NCBI GenBank assembly: GCA_036939975.1
Contig: JALLPB010000405.1
Span: 1 to 22,661 of the forward strand
Source of the DNA: Cyclostephanos tholiformis
Taxonomy: Eukaryota; Bacillariophyta; Thalassiosirophyceae; Thalassiosirales; Thalassiosiraceae
Direction of reading: 5' to 3'
Length of the DNA stretch: 22,661 bases
In this document: one piece after another, positions 10,001 through 19,502 of the stretch
How the letters are laid out: the number at the start of each line of letters is the position of its first letter
Position numbering within the stretch: the stretch's first letter is position 1
Position numbers and translations under genes: made by a program
Notes under the pieces: model-generated
Database searches by the model: none
The model's input: the letters and a program-made list of their open reading frames with translations, nothing else
Told to the model about the DNA's origin: nothing

Positions 10001-10427
10001 ACTGTATCGTTGTCGGCGGCATCGCAGTCGAGGCCTCGTCCCCCATCTTCGCCGAATCGCTATAATCGTCATTATTGGTGTCATCATGACCATTAGCATC
10101 CGCGGCCTGATAATGAGCGACGTGCTCATTATCTATGCGAGGTTCGTCGGATATCATTGACGACGACGCGTTCGTTGAGGAGCGGATGCCGGCGGCGACC
10201 GCGACCGTGTCCTCCCCCCCCCCAACGATGACGCGACGAAGGAATGACGGAACGCCGCGTCGTCCCTCCTGCCACCGTTGTCGTCGATGATGACGAAGAT
10301 GATCGGTGGGACGACGATGATACGGCGACATGGAACCATTCGCCCCCGACGGCCATGATAATGTCGCGACGACGAGAGATTTCACGAGCAGTGGTGGCAT
10401 TATGGCGCTATGTGGCTGAACTTTCAT
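7003..10427 (-). CDS. RNR1: Ribonucleoside-diphosphate reductase large subunit (class I), 4 exons
   Basis: Exons 10427-9954, 9761-8949, 8832-7240 and 7149-7003, all phase 0, give 1008 aa; eukaryotic homologues are near 800. It reduces NDPs to dNDPs with the small R2 subunit. Landmarks: ATP-cone start (IQYVIKKDG, about 141), [40 protein letters not shown], active-site Cys404 in [28 protein letters not shown] with Asn613, Cys615 and Glu617, Cys630 in [20 protein letters not shown], the Tyr964-Tyr965 radical-relay pair, and the C-terminal redox pair CLSC (1003-1006). The last exon is needed to supply the Tyr pair and the CxxC. Residues 1-135 are an extension beginning with a signal-like hydrophobic stretch; the ATG at 10022 (Met136) gives the conventional start. 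Acidic/Gly inserts separate conserved blocks. Confidence 0.93.
9762..9953 (-). other. RNR intron 1, open in frame
   Basis: 192 nt, GTGAGA donor and a pyrimidine-rich CCCCCCAG acceptor. Its length is a multiple of three and it holds no in-frame stop, so unspliced RNA would encode a 64-residue insert within the ATP cone. Family alignment supports removal: FDEDK joins directly to ILRRLQNL. Confidence 0.8.
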
Positions 10428-11032
10428 GAAAAGTATAGTGTCAAGGAGAGATGGTAAAAAGGAAGCCGCAAGCGAAGTGGCCTAGCGAGGCGCCATGTTC
10501 GATGGGTGGCAGGTGGCGGCGGCGGCGGCGGTATCTCTTGGTTTACTTTGAATGGCGGGCATGCAGTTACTAAATAATCTGCGGCTCTGACGTAATAAAA
10601 TATAATAATGATGGAGGCGATCGGCTGGTGGATATCTAGAGAGAGAGGTGTTGAAGGTTGAGAACTTTTACAGGGGAGAGAGAGAGAAGGGGACTTTTCG
10701 CACGTCGCTGAAATTTTTTTAGTGTAGAGAGAGAGTGGAGAGAGTGTGTTGTGGTTGGGGGAGTTCGGGCGGCACAGAACTCCACGTGTAAGTACGACAT
10801 GGCATGTTCATGATGTTGTGGTGTTACACCTACCTACCTAGGTAGGTAGAGCTGATGGAACTCAGTCCCGGCCGAGCCGAGTCCCGAGTCGACGCCCACA
10901 CACAGACACACAATGCGAAAAACTACCTAGGAGAAAAACACCGAGGGGATCCGACCCACCACCACCCGCCCCCCCCCATTCTCTCCTAGCGTCGAATGAT
11001 ATATGGGTGTGGACGACGTCATGTAAAGAACC
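10428..11032. promoter_or_regulatory. Divergent promoter region between RNR and endonuclease V
   Basis: 605 bp with no supportable gene. It contains a GGC repeat near 10510-10530, GA-rich tracts near 10640-10745, a perfect 20-bp palindrome at 10830-10849, a CA-rich tract near 10898-10913 and a C tract near 10970. The endonuclease V start sits in a strong ACCATGG context. Confidence 0.55.
10830..10849. repeat. Perfect 20-bp palindrome
   Basis: CTACCTACCTAGGTAGGTAG reads the same on both strands. It is built from CTAC/GTAG tetranucleotides. It could be a dimeric regulator site or simply a repeat-derived inversion. Confidence 0.7.
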
Positions 11033-12310
11033 ATGGATGATGACGTGGACGGCGATCGGCTTCGCTCATTGATATCATCCTGGAATGAGGAGCAAAAACA
11101 AATCGCATCGAGGGTGATCGTTCCTCCCGACGCCTCGACGACGACGTCATTCGCGAGTAAAATGCCCGATGGACGACATACGGGACGATTCAAACTCGTT
11201 CATCCTCCTCCACCTCCTCCTCCTCCGCCATCGTCTACTATCACCACCACCACCAGCAGCAACAGCAGCAGCAGCAGCGACGACGACGCGAGGGACGACG
11301 CGCTCCTCGTGGGAGGCGTGGACGTGCATTACCATCACGAGGGGGATCTCGATATGGCGGTCGCGGCCTACGTCATCCTGCGATACGACGTCGTCGATGC
11401 TAGCGCTCCCCCGCGAGTCGTACATCGATCGCACAGGTGGTATCGACCCGCCGTGCCGTACGTGCCATCCTACCTCGCGTATCGCGAGGCGGATCCGTTG
11501 ATCGAATTAATTAACGAGCATCGCGTCGCCGTCGTCGTCGGGGGGGGGGAGAACGAATGCGAAAAACGCGCGCCGTCGGTAATCCTAGTCGATGGGAATG
11601 GGATGTGGCACGAACGGGGGGCGGGGTTGGCGTGCGTCGTCGGGGTGAGGACGGGATTGCCGACCGTGGGCGTCGGGAAGGGGTATTACGGCCTAAAAAA
11701 TGATGGCGCGATGACGAAGCGTGACGTGCGCGTGCGATCGAACGATGCGTTGTTTTCCTGGCACGACGAAATGAGGGAGGTGAATGCGTATCGGCGGGAC
11801 GACGAGCGTATCGGCGACGAGGGGGTATCAGCAATCGCGACGAATCGATGCCTAGTTTTGGACACGGCGATTATTTCGTCGAACGTCGATGATGATGGAA
11901 AAGGATGCGATGTGATGCGGACGAAAGAAATCGTTCCCGTCGGACGAATTTTGGAAGCGTTGCATCGATTTGCATACGGAATCGCAATTCCAATGAAAGG
12001 CCGCGCTATCAATGACGACGACGACAATAACAACGACACTGGCAGCGGCGGCAGCGGCAGCCAAGGCGAAGATGAACCCTTAGCATACGCTTTGGTCGGA
12101 CATGGAGGCAATGATGTCATCCACACGAGTAGTAAGGATTCATCGACTCGTGCTAGGAGGGGTAGCATAAATCCAATATATATTTCCGTCGGGAGTAACA
12201 TTTCATTATTGGATGCGGTGAACTTGTGTTCACGTTTGTGCGTCACTCGTATCCCAGAGCCTATCAGAGAGGCGGATCTATACTGTCGTAGATTAGTGAG
12301 GGAGAGGTGA
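11033..12310 (+). CDS. Endonuclease V
   Basis: Single exon, 425 aa, starting at ACCATGG. Endonuclease V cuts nucleic acid at inosine, mainly RNA in eukaryotes and DNA in bacteria. Family motifs in order: GGVDVHY with metal-binding Asp97, YVPSYLAYRE with Glu152, ILVDGNGMWHERG with Asp187 and His193, PTVGVGKGYYGL with Lys216, and PIYISVGSNISL followed by RIPEPIREAD at the C-terminus. The usual protein is about 225-285 aa. The extra length comes from an N-terminal Pro- and Ser-rich segment (about 57-82) and a roughly 145-residue insertion (about 222-370) with Asp/Asn and Gly/Ser repeats between the Lys block and the C-terminal block. Its divergent neighbour is the RNR large subunit; a shared nucleotide-quality theme is suggestive only. 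Confidence 0.92.
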   Translation: MDDDVDGDRLRSLISSWNEEQKQIASRVIVPPDASTTTSFASKMPDGRHTGRFKLVHPPPPPPPPPSSTITTTTSSNSSSSSDDDARDDALLVGGVDVHYHHEGDLDMAVAAYVILRYDVVDASAPPRVVHRSHRWYRPAVPYVPSYLAYREADPLIELINEHRVAVVVGGGENECEKRAPSVILVDGNGMWHERGAGLACVVGVRTGLPTVGVGKGYYGLKNDGAMTKRDVRVRSNDALFSWHDEMREVNAYRRDDERIGDEGVSAIATNRCLVLDTAIISSNVDDDGKGCDVMRTKEIVPVGRILEALHRFAYGIAIPMKGRAINDDDDNNNDTGSGGSGSQGEDEPLAYALVGHGGNDVIHTSSKDSSTRARRGSINPIYISVGSNISLLDAVNLCSRLCVTRIPEPIREADLYCRRLVRER

Positions 12311-12726
12311 TTTGGTTTACAGATTGTTCTGGAAAAAGAATTGATCTTAAGTTGAATCCATCTCTGGACCATGGCAATTTTCACTTTAAGTGGCATTTTG
12401 AAGTGCGAATGCGATCAACCTCAGGATGTAGAATTGTGGTCGGGTCATTTTTTAGTCCTTAGTTTTTATGAGGTGGCAAGATTATCAATGTAAAGTCGGT
12501 GTGGGTATGACACAATGAAGGGTGGCAATATGATATGTATGATTCAAGAGAAAAAGATCGTGTCTGACCTCTCTGTCGTCACAATCTCCAACAAAATTGG
12601 AGTGTGGCAACGTTTGTTTATGTTGTCCACCCAATGCATCCTTTTATTATGTCCACTGAATGGCTTGGTATATTTGAATCATTTCCACTGACCATCTACC
12701 TTTTGCCAGGTTATACGATCTCGGTT
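12311..12726. other. Non-coding stretch with a dispersed-repeat segment
   Basis: Holds the 3' flank of the endonuclease V gene. A segment at 12388-12476 resembles short stretches at about 15923-15947 and 19519-19572. No gene is supported. Confidence 0.4.
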
Positions 12727-13722
12727 CTAGTTGAGGGTGCCGTGTAACGACATTATTTTTGTTGTATAATTGGCAACCTTGCAGCAATGAAGAAAAAAAT
12801 GCACATAATCACTTGTTTCCACATAGTAGGACTCTATCTCACCTAGATATTTCCTCAACGTGTGGTTGTTGAAATAGTCGCCCAGGATACTCCTCTTCGG
12901 CCAGTATCTCCACGTTTTGATGGGGGACTGTCCATAAACTCCATGGTCATTAAGCACTGTCACCCCCTTTGTCACACAGAAGCAGTTATCCCCATCACCA
13001 CATTCCCTGCTTCGTGAAGCTGCTTGGTCTTGTCCAGGAGCAGTTCAACTGTTTTCTTGTACCCCTTGTCCTCCCACTTTGACGGATAGATAAACCTCCC
13101 ATTTCCCAACTTTAGACAATCCTTCCCCTCCACCAATCACACTAACAACATGATTGGGTTAGAGTAGTAGTTCATGTTGCCATCCACAATGAAATAATAC
13201 TCCTTCCTAAACAGTCATGGCTTCTGGGGACAGACAACCATTGACCCCCCCAGACAGTACTTGTTCAGCCAACTGTTCATCAATTTGTCAATACAGTTCA
13301 GCAAGCCTGGAGAATACTTGCCAAGGTAGTGCTGGTTAAATGCCGCAATCAATGCCCAAATCTTATGGAACTTGTCCACAGAAAGCAACGGCTCAGCTTT
13401 TGCAGTTTAGAAGATGCTGTGAGTTAGCTTGAGTCCTCGTGAAGAATGCATTGAATCAAAATGAAACACCCTTGAACATATTAATTGAAGCCAACGACCA
13501 CCATTCATCCCAATCCACAATTCCTGAGAAGTGTGCCATGAAAAAGATGCAACCTAGCCAGTTGTAAAACTCTTCCAATGTCAGTGGCTTTCCAAGGACC
13601 TCATTCATCCTGGGAATGATGATGTTGCGGATGTACTTCTCTAAGACAAAGAATATCTGGACGTGGTCAAGCTTATTCATATTGGTCTCAGCATTCTCAT
13701 CCCATTGGTGAGTATCAAACAA
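12727..13722 (-). pseudogene. Degenerate PiggyBac-type transposase
   Basis: Minus-strand reading gives family-like blocks in order: EKYIRNIIIPRMNEVLGK, LTLEEFYNWLGCIFFMAHF, VDWDEWW, then VDKFHKIWALIAAFNQHY, SPGLLNCIDKLMNSWLNKYC, KEYYFIVDGN, PSKWEDKGYKKTVELLLDKT, VTVLNDHGVYGQSPIK and KIMSLHGTLN. Several stops and frame breaks separate them (for example between 13456 and about 13400, and near 13220, 13150 and 12990). The usual acidic residue after CID is replaced by Lys, so it cannot be active. It matches DDE_Tnp_1_7-type transposases. No terminal inverted repeats or TTAA target duplication were found by eye. Confidence 0.75.
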
Positions 13723-14430
13723 TCACTCAACATCACAACCAGCAGCCAAATTCATCAATTTTGGCAGGTACAGCAGGTCAATTTTGCTGCATCGTATTAA
13801 CTCCACGCTGAGCGGGGGACAACATTCACATGAAAGGACTTCTTGGCTATGTGCAAAACACTCTGCCATTGTCAGTTTTGGGGATGTGCATGATAAAACA
13901 GCTCTCAGGCTTTCTGTTAGCAATCCAAGAACACCAGTCAAACATTTTGCCCTAATTTTGTCACCTGTTTGGGTGGAAGAATCGGGCCTTGTGGTGATGC
14001 CCGCAGGGAGAGCTGTTCATGCCACGGTGAAAATTAGGTCTTGCCAATTTTTGGTAAGGTACCTACCTATTCCTGATGTCTACCATAGAAATGGTCCCGT
14101 CACTTCAGAATGACACAACAACACAACCATGATGGAGCAAGATCATGGCCCCACCCAGAGTTTATAATGCCGCCAGCCTCTTTGGGGGATAATGAGACCA
14201 ACATCGTGGGCTACAGCCATAGTCAAATTATCACATTATCCGAGCTATATTTGCTGAGATTGACCCCTTCGAACAAACTATGAATTCAAGTAAAACCATG
14301 AACAGTATGTTGGTTGCTGAAAACCCAGAGATTTGGTATCTTTTTTGCGCGGGCTAGCAACCGCCAAAAACCCATATTGAAAAAAGTCGGCGATGAAAAC
14401 CATTCATCTCCCCCCCCCCCCCAAATCAAC
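13723..14430. other. Probable 5' remnant of the PiggyBac element plus RRP46 upstream region
   Basis: Short open frames on both strands (13723-13941 minus, 13784-14113 plus) lack recognisable motifs. The first part is probably the decayed N-terminal region of the adjacent transposase. A 12-base C tract precedes the RRP46-like start at 14431. Confidence 0.35.
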
Positions 14431-15438
14431 ATGACGAATGGCGATGTTACCAACAAAGACGCCGTCGGGGACGGCGTCTCGCATCAGCATCAGCACCAGC
14501 ACCAGCACCAGCAGAATGAGCAAATTCTCACCCCCCTACGCCGCCGCCGACGACATCGTCCATCTGGACGTAGTCCCACGACGTTGCGTCCAATGTCCGC
14601 GGAGCTCTCGTCGTTATCACGTCCGGACGGCTCGGCGTCCCTCCGCGTCGGCAATACCCACGTACTGTGCGCGATACACGGGCCGACCATGCCGCGTAAT
14701 GCGAGATATGAGAGACACGATAAATGCGCATTGAGCGTGGCGTTCTCGAGGGGATTGATAGCATCGTCGACCGGTGGCGGCGGGATGGTGGGGGGAGCCG
14801 GAGGGGGGGTAGAGGGGGAAGACGTAGTATGCGCCACGGCGTCGTCGAATGCGAGTAGGAAGAATCTCCCGCCGCTCCCGCCGGGACTCGGAGCGACCGA
14901 AAGGGAATTGGAGCGATTCGTAAAGGATGCGCTTTCCCATTGCGTATTGCTTGAGAGTTATCCCCGATGCGTCATACAGGTCATAGTGCAGATAGTCCAG
15001 GCCGACGGGAGCACGTTGGGCAGCGCCATCAACTGCGCATTATTGGCATTGTTGGACGCAGGGATAGCGATGAGGGGGGTGCCCGTGGCGACGACGTGCG
15101 CCGTGTTTGACGATGAGGACGTTTATGATGATGGCGAAGACACCACGACAGTTTGGCTCGATCCAACCGCGGAGGAGGAGTCAGGAAACGGCAATCGCGG
15201 CATCGTGGTACTCGTCACGAATGCGTCCTCCGCCTCCTCGGATGGCGATGCCCCAAACAATATCGGTGACGGTGCGATCGTGGTCGCGATGCACACCTTC
15301 GGCTCGCCGATATCGCTTGATGGTCTGCTATCGACTATCGAATATTCGAATACCTACAGTGCCCCGGCGATTTCGGCGTTCGTTAGGCTAGCGATAGAAA
15401 AGAAGGTAAAGAGGGAGGTTGAGACTCTTTGGTCGTGA
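14431..15438 (+). CDS. RNase PH-fold exosome subunit, RRP46/EXOSC5-like
   Basis: 335 aa from the first in-frame ATG at 14431; an internal ATG at 14593 (Met55) starts exactly at the conserved domain. The N-terminal extension has a His-Gln repeat (about residues 17-28) and an Arg-rich patch. The RNase PH domain shows SRPDGSASLRVGNTHVLCAIHGP, then ATERELERFVKDAL, SYPRCVIQVIVQIVQADGSTL, ALLALLDAGIAMRGVP, and a C-terminal VWLDPTAEEE followed by a strand block. This pattern fits Rrp46/EXOSC5, a structural ring subunit of the nuclear and cytoplasmic RNA exosome; eukaryotic ring subunits are generally catalytically inert. RRP41 or RRP43 are alternatives but fit less well, since RRP41 opens with a Gly-rich RxDGR block. 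A Gly-rich loop (about 115-135) is an insertion. Confidence 0.82.
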   Translation: MTNGDVTNKDAVGDGVSHQHQHQHQHQQNEQILTPLRRRRRHRPSGRSPTTLRPMSAELSSLSRPDGSASLRVGNTHVLCAIHGPTMPRNARYERHDKCALSVAFSRGLIASSTGGGGMVGGAGGGVEGEDVVCATASSNASRKNLPPLPPGLGATERELERFVKDALSHCVLLESYPRCVIQVIVQIVQADGSTLGSAINCALLALLDAGIAMRGVPVATTCAVFDDEDVYDDGEDTTTVWLDPTAEEESGNGNRGIVVLVTNASSASSDGDAPNNIGDGAIVVAMHTFGSPISLDGLLSTIEYSNTYSAPAISAFVRLAIEKKVKREVETLWS

Positions 15439-16042
15439 AATTCGGTCGATGACTGATGAATGTCTATGGTGTACGGTGGAGTCACTTGAACAAATCCTTC
15501 ATTTCGGGTCTTCATCGGTTACGACAATGTACTCCCGTGAGGGAAGACGTGTATGGTATAAAAGCGAGTAGAGAGCTATGGGGCATTCACCTTCACTAGA
15601 AATCAATGCGATTACGGTTGGTGCGGGAGGGGGACCAATCTCTAGCTGATAATTATATCCCCTCGCACGTAAATACATGTTCAACAATTACAGTTTTTCG
15701 ACAAATCGTCATCGCATTCGACCGTCTATGGGCGAAATCCTCTGCAACACTTTCCGTCAATATCCGGAGAAGGCCACAATCTTTCGTCCAAGTGGCGGGT
15801 GGGACAAAAGGTACTGAATGGATGTAGACTGTGATACCCTACCTGACGGGTGATTATCTACGAACGTTTACTAGTCATCACACTCCCCCCTAGTCTCGAG
15901 TCCTTGCACAGAAAGGTTTTACAAGTGGTATCTTGAAGTGCGAATTCAACATTTCCCTAAATACGCTCAACTAGTTCTCAATAGATGAAAGGTCCTCGAT
16001 AGATCTGCGGACGATTCTCACGAGATTATACGAAGCGATGCC
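15439..16042. other. Intergenic region between convergent genes
   Basis: About 600 bp between RRP46-like (+) and the LPMO-GH19 gene (-). Short frames on either strand show no motif I recognise. A 25-nt segment at 15923-15947 matches 12388-12412 at 22 positions by eye. Confidence 0.4.
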
Positions 16043-19000
16043 TCAGAAAATGGTCACTAGGCCAAGTTCTTTCAAAATCTTGAAAAAATTCCCACTTCTA
16101 TCAGACAGCCCATCAACGGGCCCAGCGGCGCAGGGAGGGTTGTGGCAGCCTCTATTGACGATCCCACTCACAGCATCAATGAAGTTATTCCCTTTCAATC
16201 CACTGTCAACGAACTTCTTGAGTTCAGATAAGTAATCCCAGCCCCCGACATTGTAGCTCTGAAGAGATTCCACCCAGTAAAACATCCCAGCGATCCATTT
16301 CAACTCCTTATGTTCCTCGCTGTCACAGATGGCGTTAGGTTGCTCGCAAAAGTTGATGTCGGGGTATCGGCTTTCACGGCCCTCATCTTTCGCACGCTTG
16401 CCGAGGTAGTAATTCAGCTTGCCAAAATTACAGACACCCTTTTTCACAAATCAAATTAGTAACATACGAAAAACAGATGCAACATAGGAATGCAATGAAG
16501 ATGTCAACGTGTAGACGTACCGTAGTTTGAATCACACCCCTCCCCCAGAAGCAGCAGCCCTCAACATCCGTACGACCCATTGAATTTGGAACTGGCGATG
16601 AGTTATCGAAACCTCCTGCCTTTTGGCCCTCGTAAACATCACATGTCTCAGGAGGACTCGCCCAAGGTTTGTTGCATTCTTTCGCATAGTCCCAAAAGCC
16701 TGTGAATGGGTACTTCGCCTTCGGTCCACAGAATAGTGGACCTGGGGCTCCATACCTAGATCGACGGCAAAGAGAAAAAATCAAATGAATTAGGCGGAAC
16801 ATGGGCACGGCCACACCAAAGATCAGAATGAGGAGGACAACGGCAAGGTTATGAACAGCGACGCACCACTTGGCGTTAGTAGTTGCCCTAATCTCCATGT
16901 TTAGATTTATAGGACACTCCATATGAGCTTCACTCTCAGAGCACTTGTAATCTTGGTATGACTGACCGAGCTGGCCGCAAGAATTTGACAAAGCGTACTT
17001 GCCATTGACTAGGTCCCACGAATTTTCATCGCAGGCATTATATTGGATTGTCTCCTTAATGGACTGGGCCAAAAAAGCAGCAATATTGACGAGGCCGTAA
17101 AGGTGGCCCTTAGGACTGTCATCGCCCATGTAGAAGTACTTGTTTGCAACTCCATCATTGTACATCACACGGAGTCCATCCAACAGATCTTTGTACCGGT
17201 ACACCGTAGATGGTATCCACACACTTTGCGGAGTCTGGTAAAGAAGGATGTTATTATCAATGCCATCTTTATGAGCTTCAAGTACAGCTTCGACTGCTGC
17301 AGCTGTACTTGAAGTTGGAGCCATTATTGGCGATGATGTCGGGAGGAGTTGAGGCTTCGAAGTTGTCGTCGAGTTAGTGGACGGCTTGGTTGTCATAGGC
17401 TTGAGTGTTGTTGGCTTTGGAGTTGACGGCGTAGTGGGGTTGGATGTAGTGGGCTTCGAGGTGGGAGCAGATGTTGTTGGTTTCGAAGTGGGTTTCGAGG
17501 TGGTTGGTTTCGTGGTGGGGGTGTATGTTGTTGGATTGGTGGTAGGCGCGATAGTTGTTGCCTTTGCCGTCGTAGGCTTGGTGGTTGGACTTACTACCAT
17601 CGTCGTTCCTGAAGTCGGCTGCTCTGTCGGTTTGCTCGTTGGGGATACCGTGGGATTCACTTCCCCAATGGCTGCATTGCAGTGGCAGTTCACATCCGCA
17701 GACCAATTGCACACACCCAATTTTTCATCGAAGAGGGTTCCGGCGCTACAGGCGTAGGTTGCCATGGACTCGCCCGAGATGCATTGGCGGAAGCCTGCGC
17801 AGTTATTCATTGCATATAATCCAGTGGCTCCCAATGGACATGTCTGGCAGGAAGAGGTGGCAATCGTTGGTAAACCAGTCGCTGGTTGCACGGGCTTTCT
17901 AGACGGTGCATTTGTCTTGGGCAGGTCAAGGCAATTGCCATTTTGGCAGCAAGTCCCGCAGTATGCCTCGGAAGTTCCACAGTATCCCCATTGGCTACAG
18001 CACATCCCGTCGGCGCAGGGCTTGTTGATTCCACATGTCGCAGTCGCCGACACACAACTGGAGTTTGGAATAGTCGAAGAAGTAATTGTGCTGGTGGTTG
18101 TCACTGTGGCTCCTGTATTCATCGAAGTTGATGTGACGGTGGAAGTAGTACTAGTTTGCTGGTAAGCCGTAGGCAGGGATGTGGGAATGAGGGTGGGAAT
18201 GGCCGCCACAGGTGAGGGAGGATCACCACAACCATTATCAACCTTGATTGATACCTCGGCACAGTTCCAAAACTAGAGCGAGAGAGACGTCGCGTTCAAA
18301 ATGAGTTGTGAAAATGTCAATAATTTAGATTGCATAGCGTTCCGGCCGAATGCACGTACCTGCTCCGGCACTCCACGCCCATCGGGGGGGATCACTTCGC
18401 AAACGGGAACATTACCGGGATGGAAACCAACTGGCCAAGCATATGTGTCGTAACCCACACTCGTGCTGAAAAAAGGATGATGATAATTATTTGAGCGAAT
18501 TATTGGAAAGACCTCGCACTGTCACATGCAGGGGCTGGGTAATAACTTACCAGCTGTTTGCAGTCACGTAGTACCACTGAAGTAGTACGAGATCTCCACG
18601 AATACCGGCGGGAAGCCTAAATCGATGGTGGAAGAGGTAATCGCCGTTGGTCGATCTTGCCAACCCTCCGGGATAATCCGTCCTGGGGATGTAAGCCCTT
18701 CCCGGATAAAGCGGATGGGGGGGCGCGCCATACAACTCGTCCGAGATGAAAGTGAGAGGATAGGCATCAAAGCATTCCTGTGTAGACACTTCGCCGGGAG
18801 AAATGACACAGGATTTGACTTCGAAGTGACCCATGTGATGGGCAGTGAGCACACTTTCGATGTCAATGATGGCCCCTTCTCCGTAGCATTCTTGGACCAA
18901 TGGAGGTAGGACACCACCAATTGCATTTGGGGGATAGTCGTAGTTGTGGTCGCCTGAAACGTAATTGATTCGAGAGAAGATAAGATGTAAGTAATTTGTG

Positions 19001-19502
19001 ATAGTGCAAGTTAGAATACACATGTGTAAGGTATTCGCACCAACTTTGCCGCAGCGAGCTTCCGTACCGCCGATGTTGAGGCAGTGGGGACTGACACGAG
19101 CGAAGGGAAGACATAAAGCGATGATGATATGACAAGTAAAAAATGAGATATGTACCTAGCTAGGTAGGCAGTCGCAATTTCAATTGGTAGAAGAAAGAAC
19201 AAAGCACGCTATTTGTTTCTTACCAGTTCTCTGGAGCTGGATCGGTGGCCGTCCTGCGCATTGAATAGTGACAACGAAGTGTGATAAGTGTGGACGAGTA
19301 ATATTATTGGTAATCATGCTCGGATCACTAAATTGTATAATACTTACCCGCCAAAGTACTTGGGGTCAATCGAGGCACGGTAGTTCCTCGAACGGGGCGT
19401 TTTGAGATAACCGTGGGCGTCGACACCTGGATGATATCCGAGATGGACGACGAGTAAGCTCGTGACGACAAAGGTGGCGATAATCTCGGGAAGGAAGATC
19501 AT
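16043..19502 (-). CDS. Secreted multimodular chitinolytic enzyme: LPMO-CBM18-CBM14-linker-GH19, 8 exons
   Basis: Exons (minus): 19502-19348, 19253-19224, 19090-19041, 18953-18551, 18465-18360, 18272-16867, 16755-16521 and 16438-16043; 926 aa, every junction GT-AG and in phase. Signal peptide 1-29 ends in VDA, so the mature chain begins with His30 ([12 protein letters not shown]), the copper-brace residue of LPMOs. [26 protein letters not shown] (second brace His, likely His118) and QFWNCAEV (axial Phe249) complete the LPMO, about 30-263. CBM18, about 321-362, has the hevein pattern [12 protein letters not shown]14/peritrophin, about 390-445. A Thr/Pro/Lys linker spans about 453-574. GH19 domain, about 575-926: [11 protein letters not shown] with catalytic Glu655, [24 protein letters not shown] and [10 protein letters not shown]. 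Role: oxidative and hydrolytic cleavage of chitin outside the cell. Which AA family the LPMO belongs to is not settled by eye. Confidence 0.88.
17295..17660 (-). repeat. Thr/Pro-rich linker-coding repeat
   Basis: Degenerate short repeats of the type [13 protein letters not shown] and SKPTSKPTT encode about 120 linker residues joining CBM14 to GH19. Such linkers are typically O-glycosylated and flexible in secreted polysaccharidases. Long open frames on the opposite strand are shadows of this repeat. Confidence 0.8.
19224..19253 (-). other. 30-nt micro-exon of the LPMO domain
   Basis: This exon encodes only the TATDPAPEN segment between split Gly and Cys codons, leading into the CPHC motif. 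Its acceptor is GCGCAG and its donor GTAAGA. Automated gene finders commonly miss such exons, which would leave the histidine-brace exon detached from the rest. Confidence 0.8.

Noticed and set aside
11686..12396. 236-codon minus-strand frame opposite endonuclease V
   Set aside because: Antisense to a gene with full catalytic motifs; no recognisable domain.
14314..14430. N-terminal extension of the RRP46-like frame from a TTG codon
   Set aside because: No ATG; it spans a poly-C tract. The first ATG is at 14431.
17374..18165. Long plus-strand open frames rich in Val and Gly
   Set aside because: Shadows of the Thr/Pro linker and CBM-coding exon on the minus strand.
16521..18209. A membrane segment in the LPMO-GH19 protein ([22 protein letters not shown])
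   Set aside because: It lies in the intron at 16866-16756; splicing restores [13 protein letters not shown], the expected GH19 sequence.
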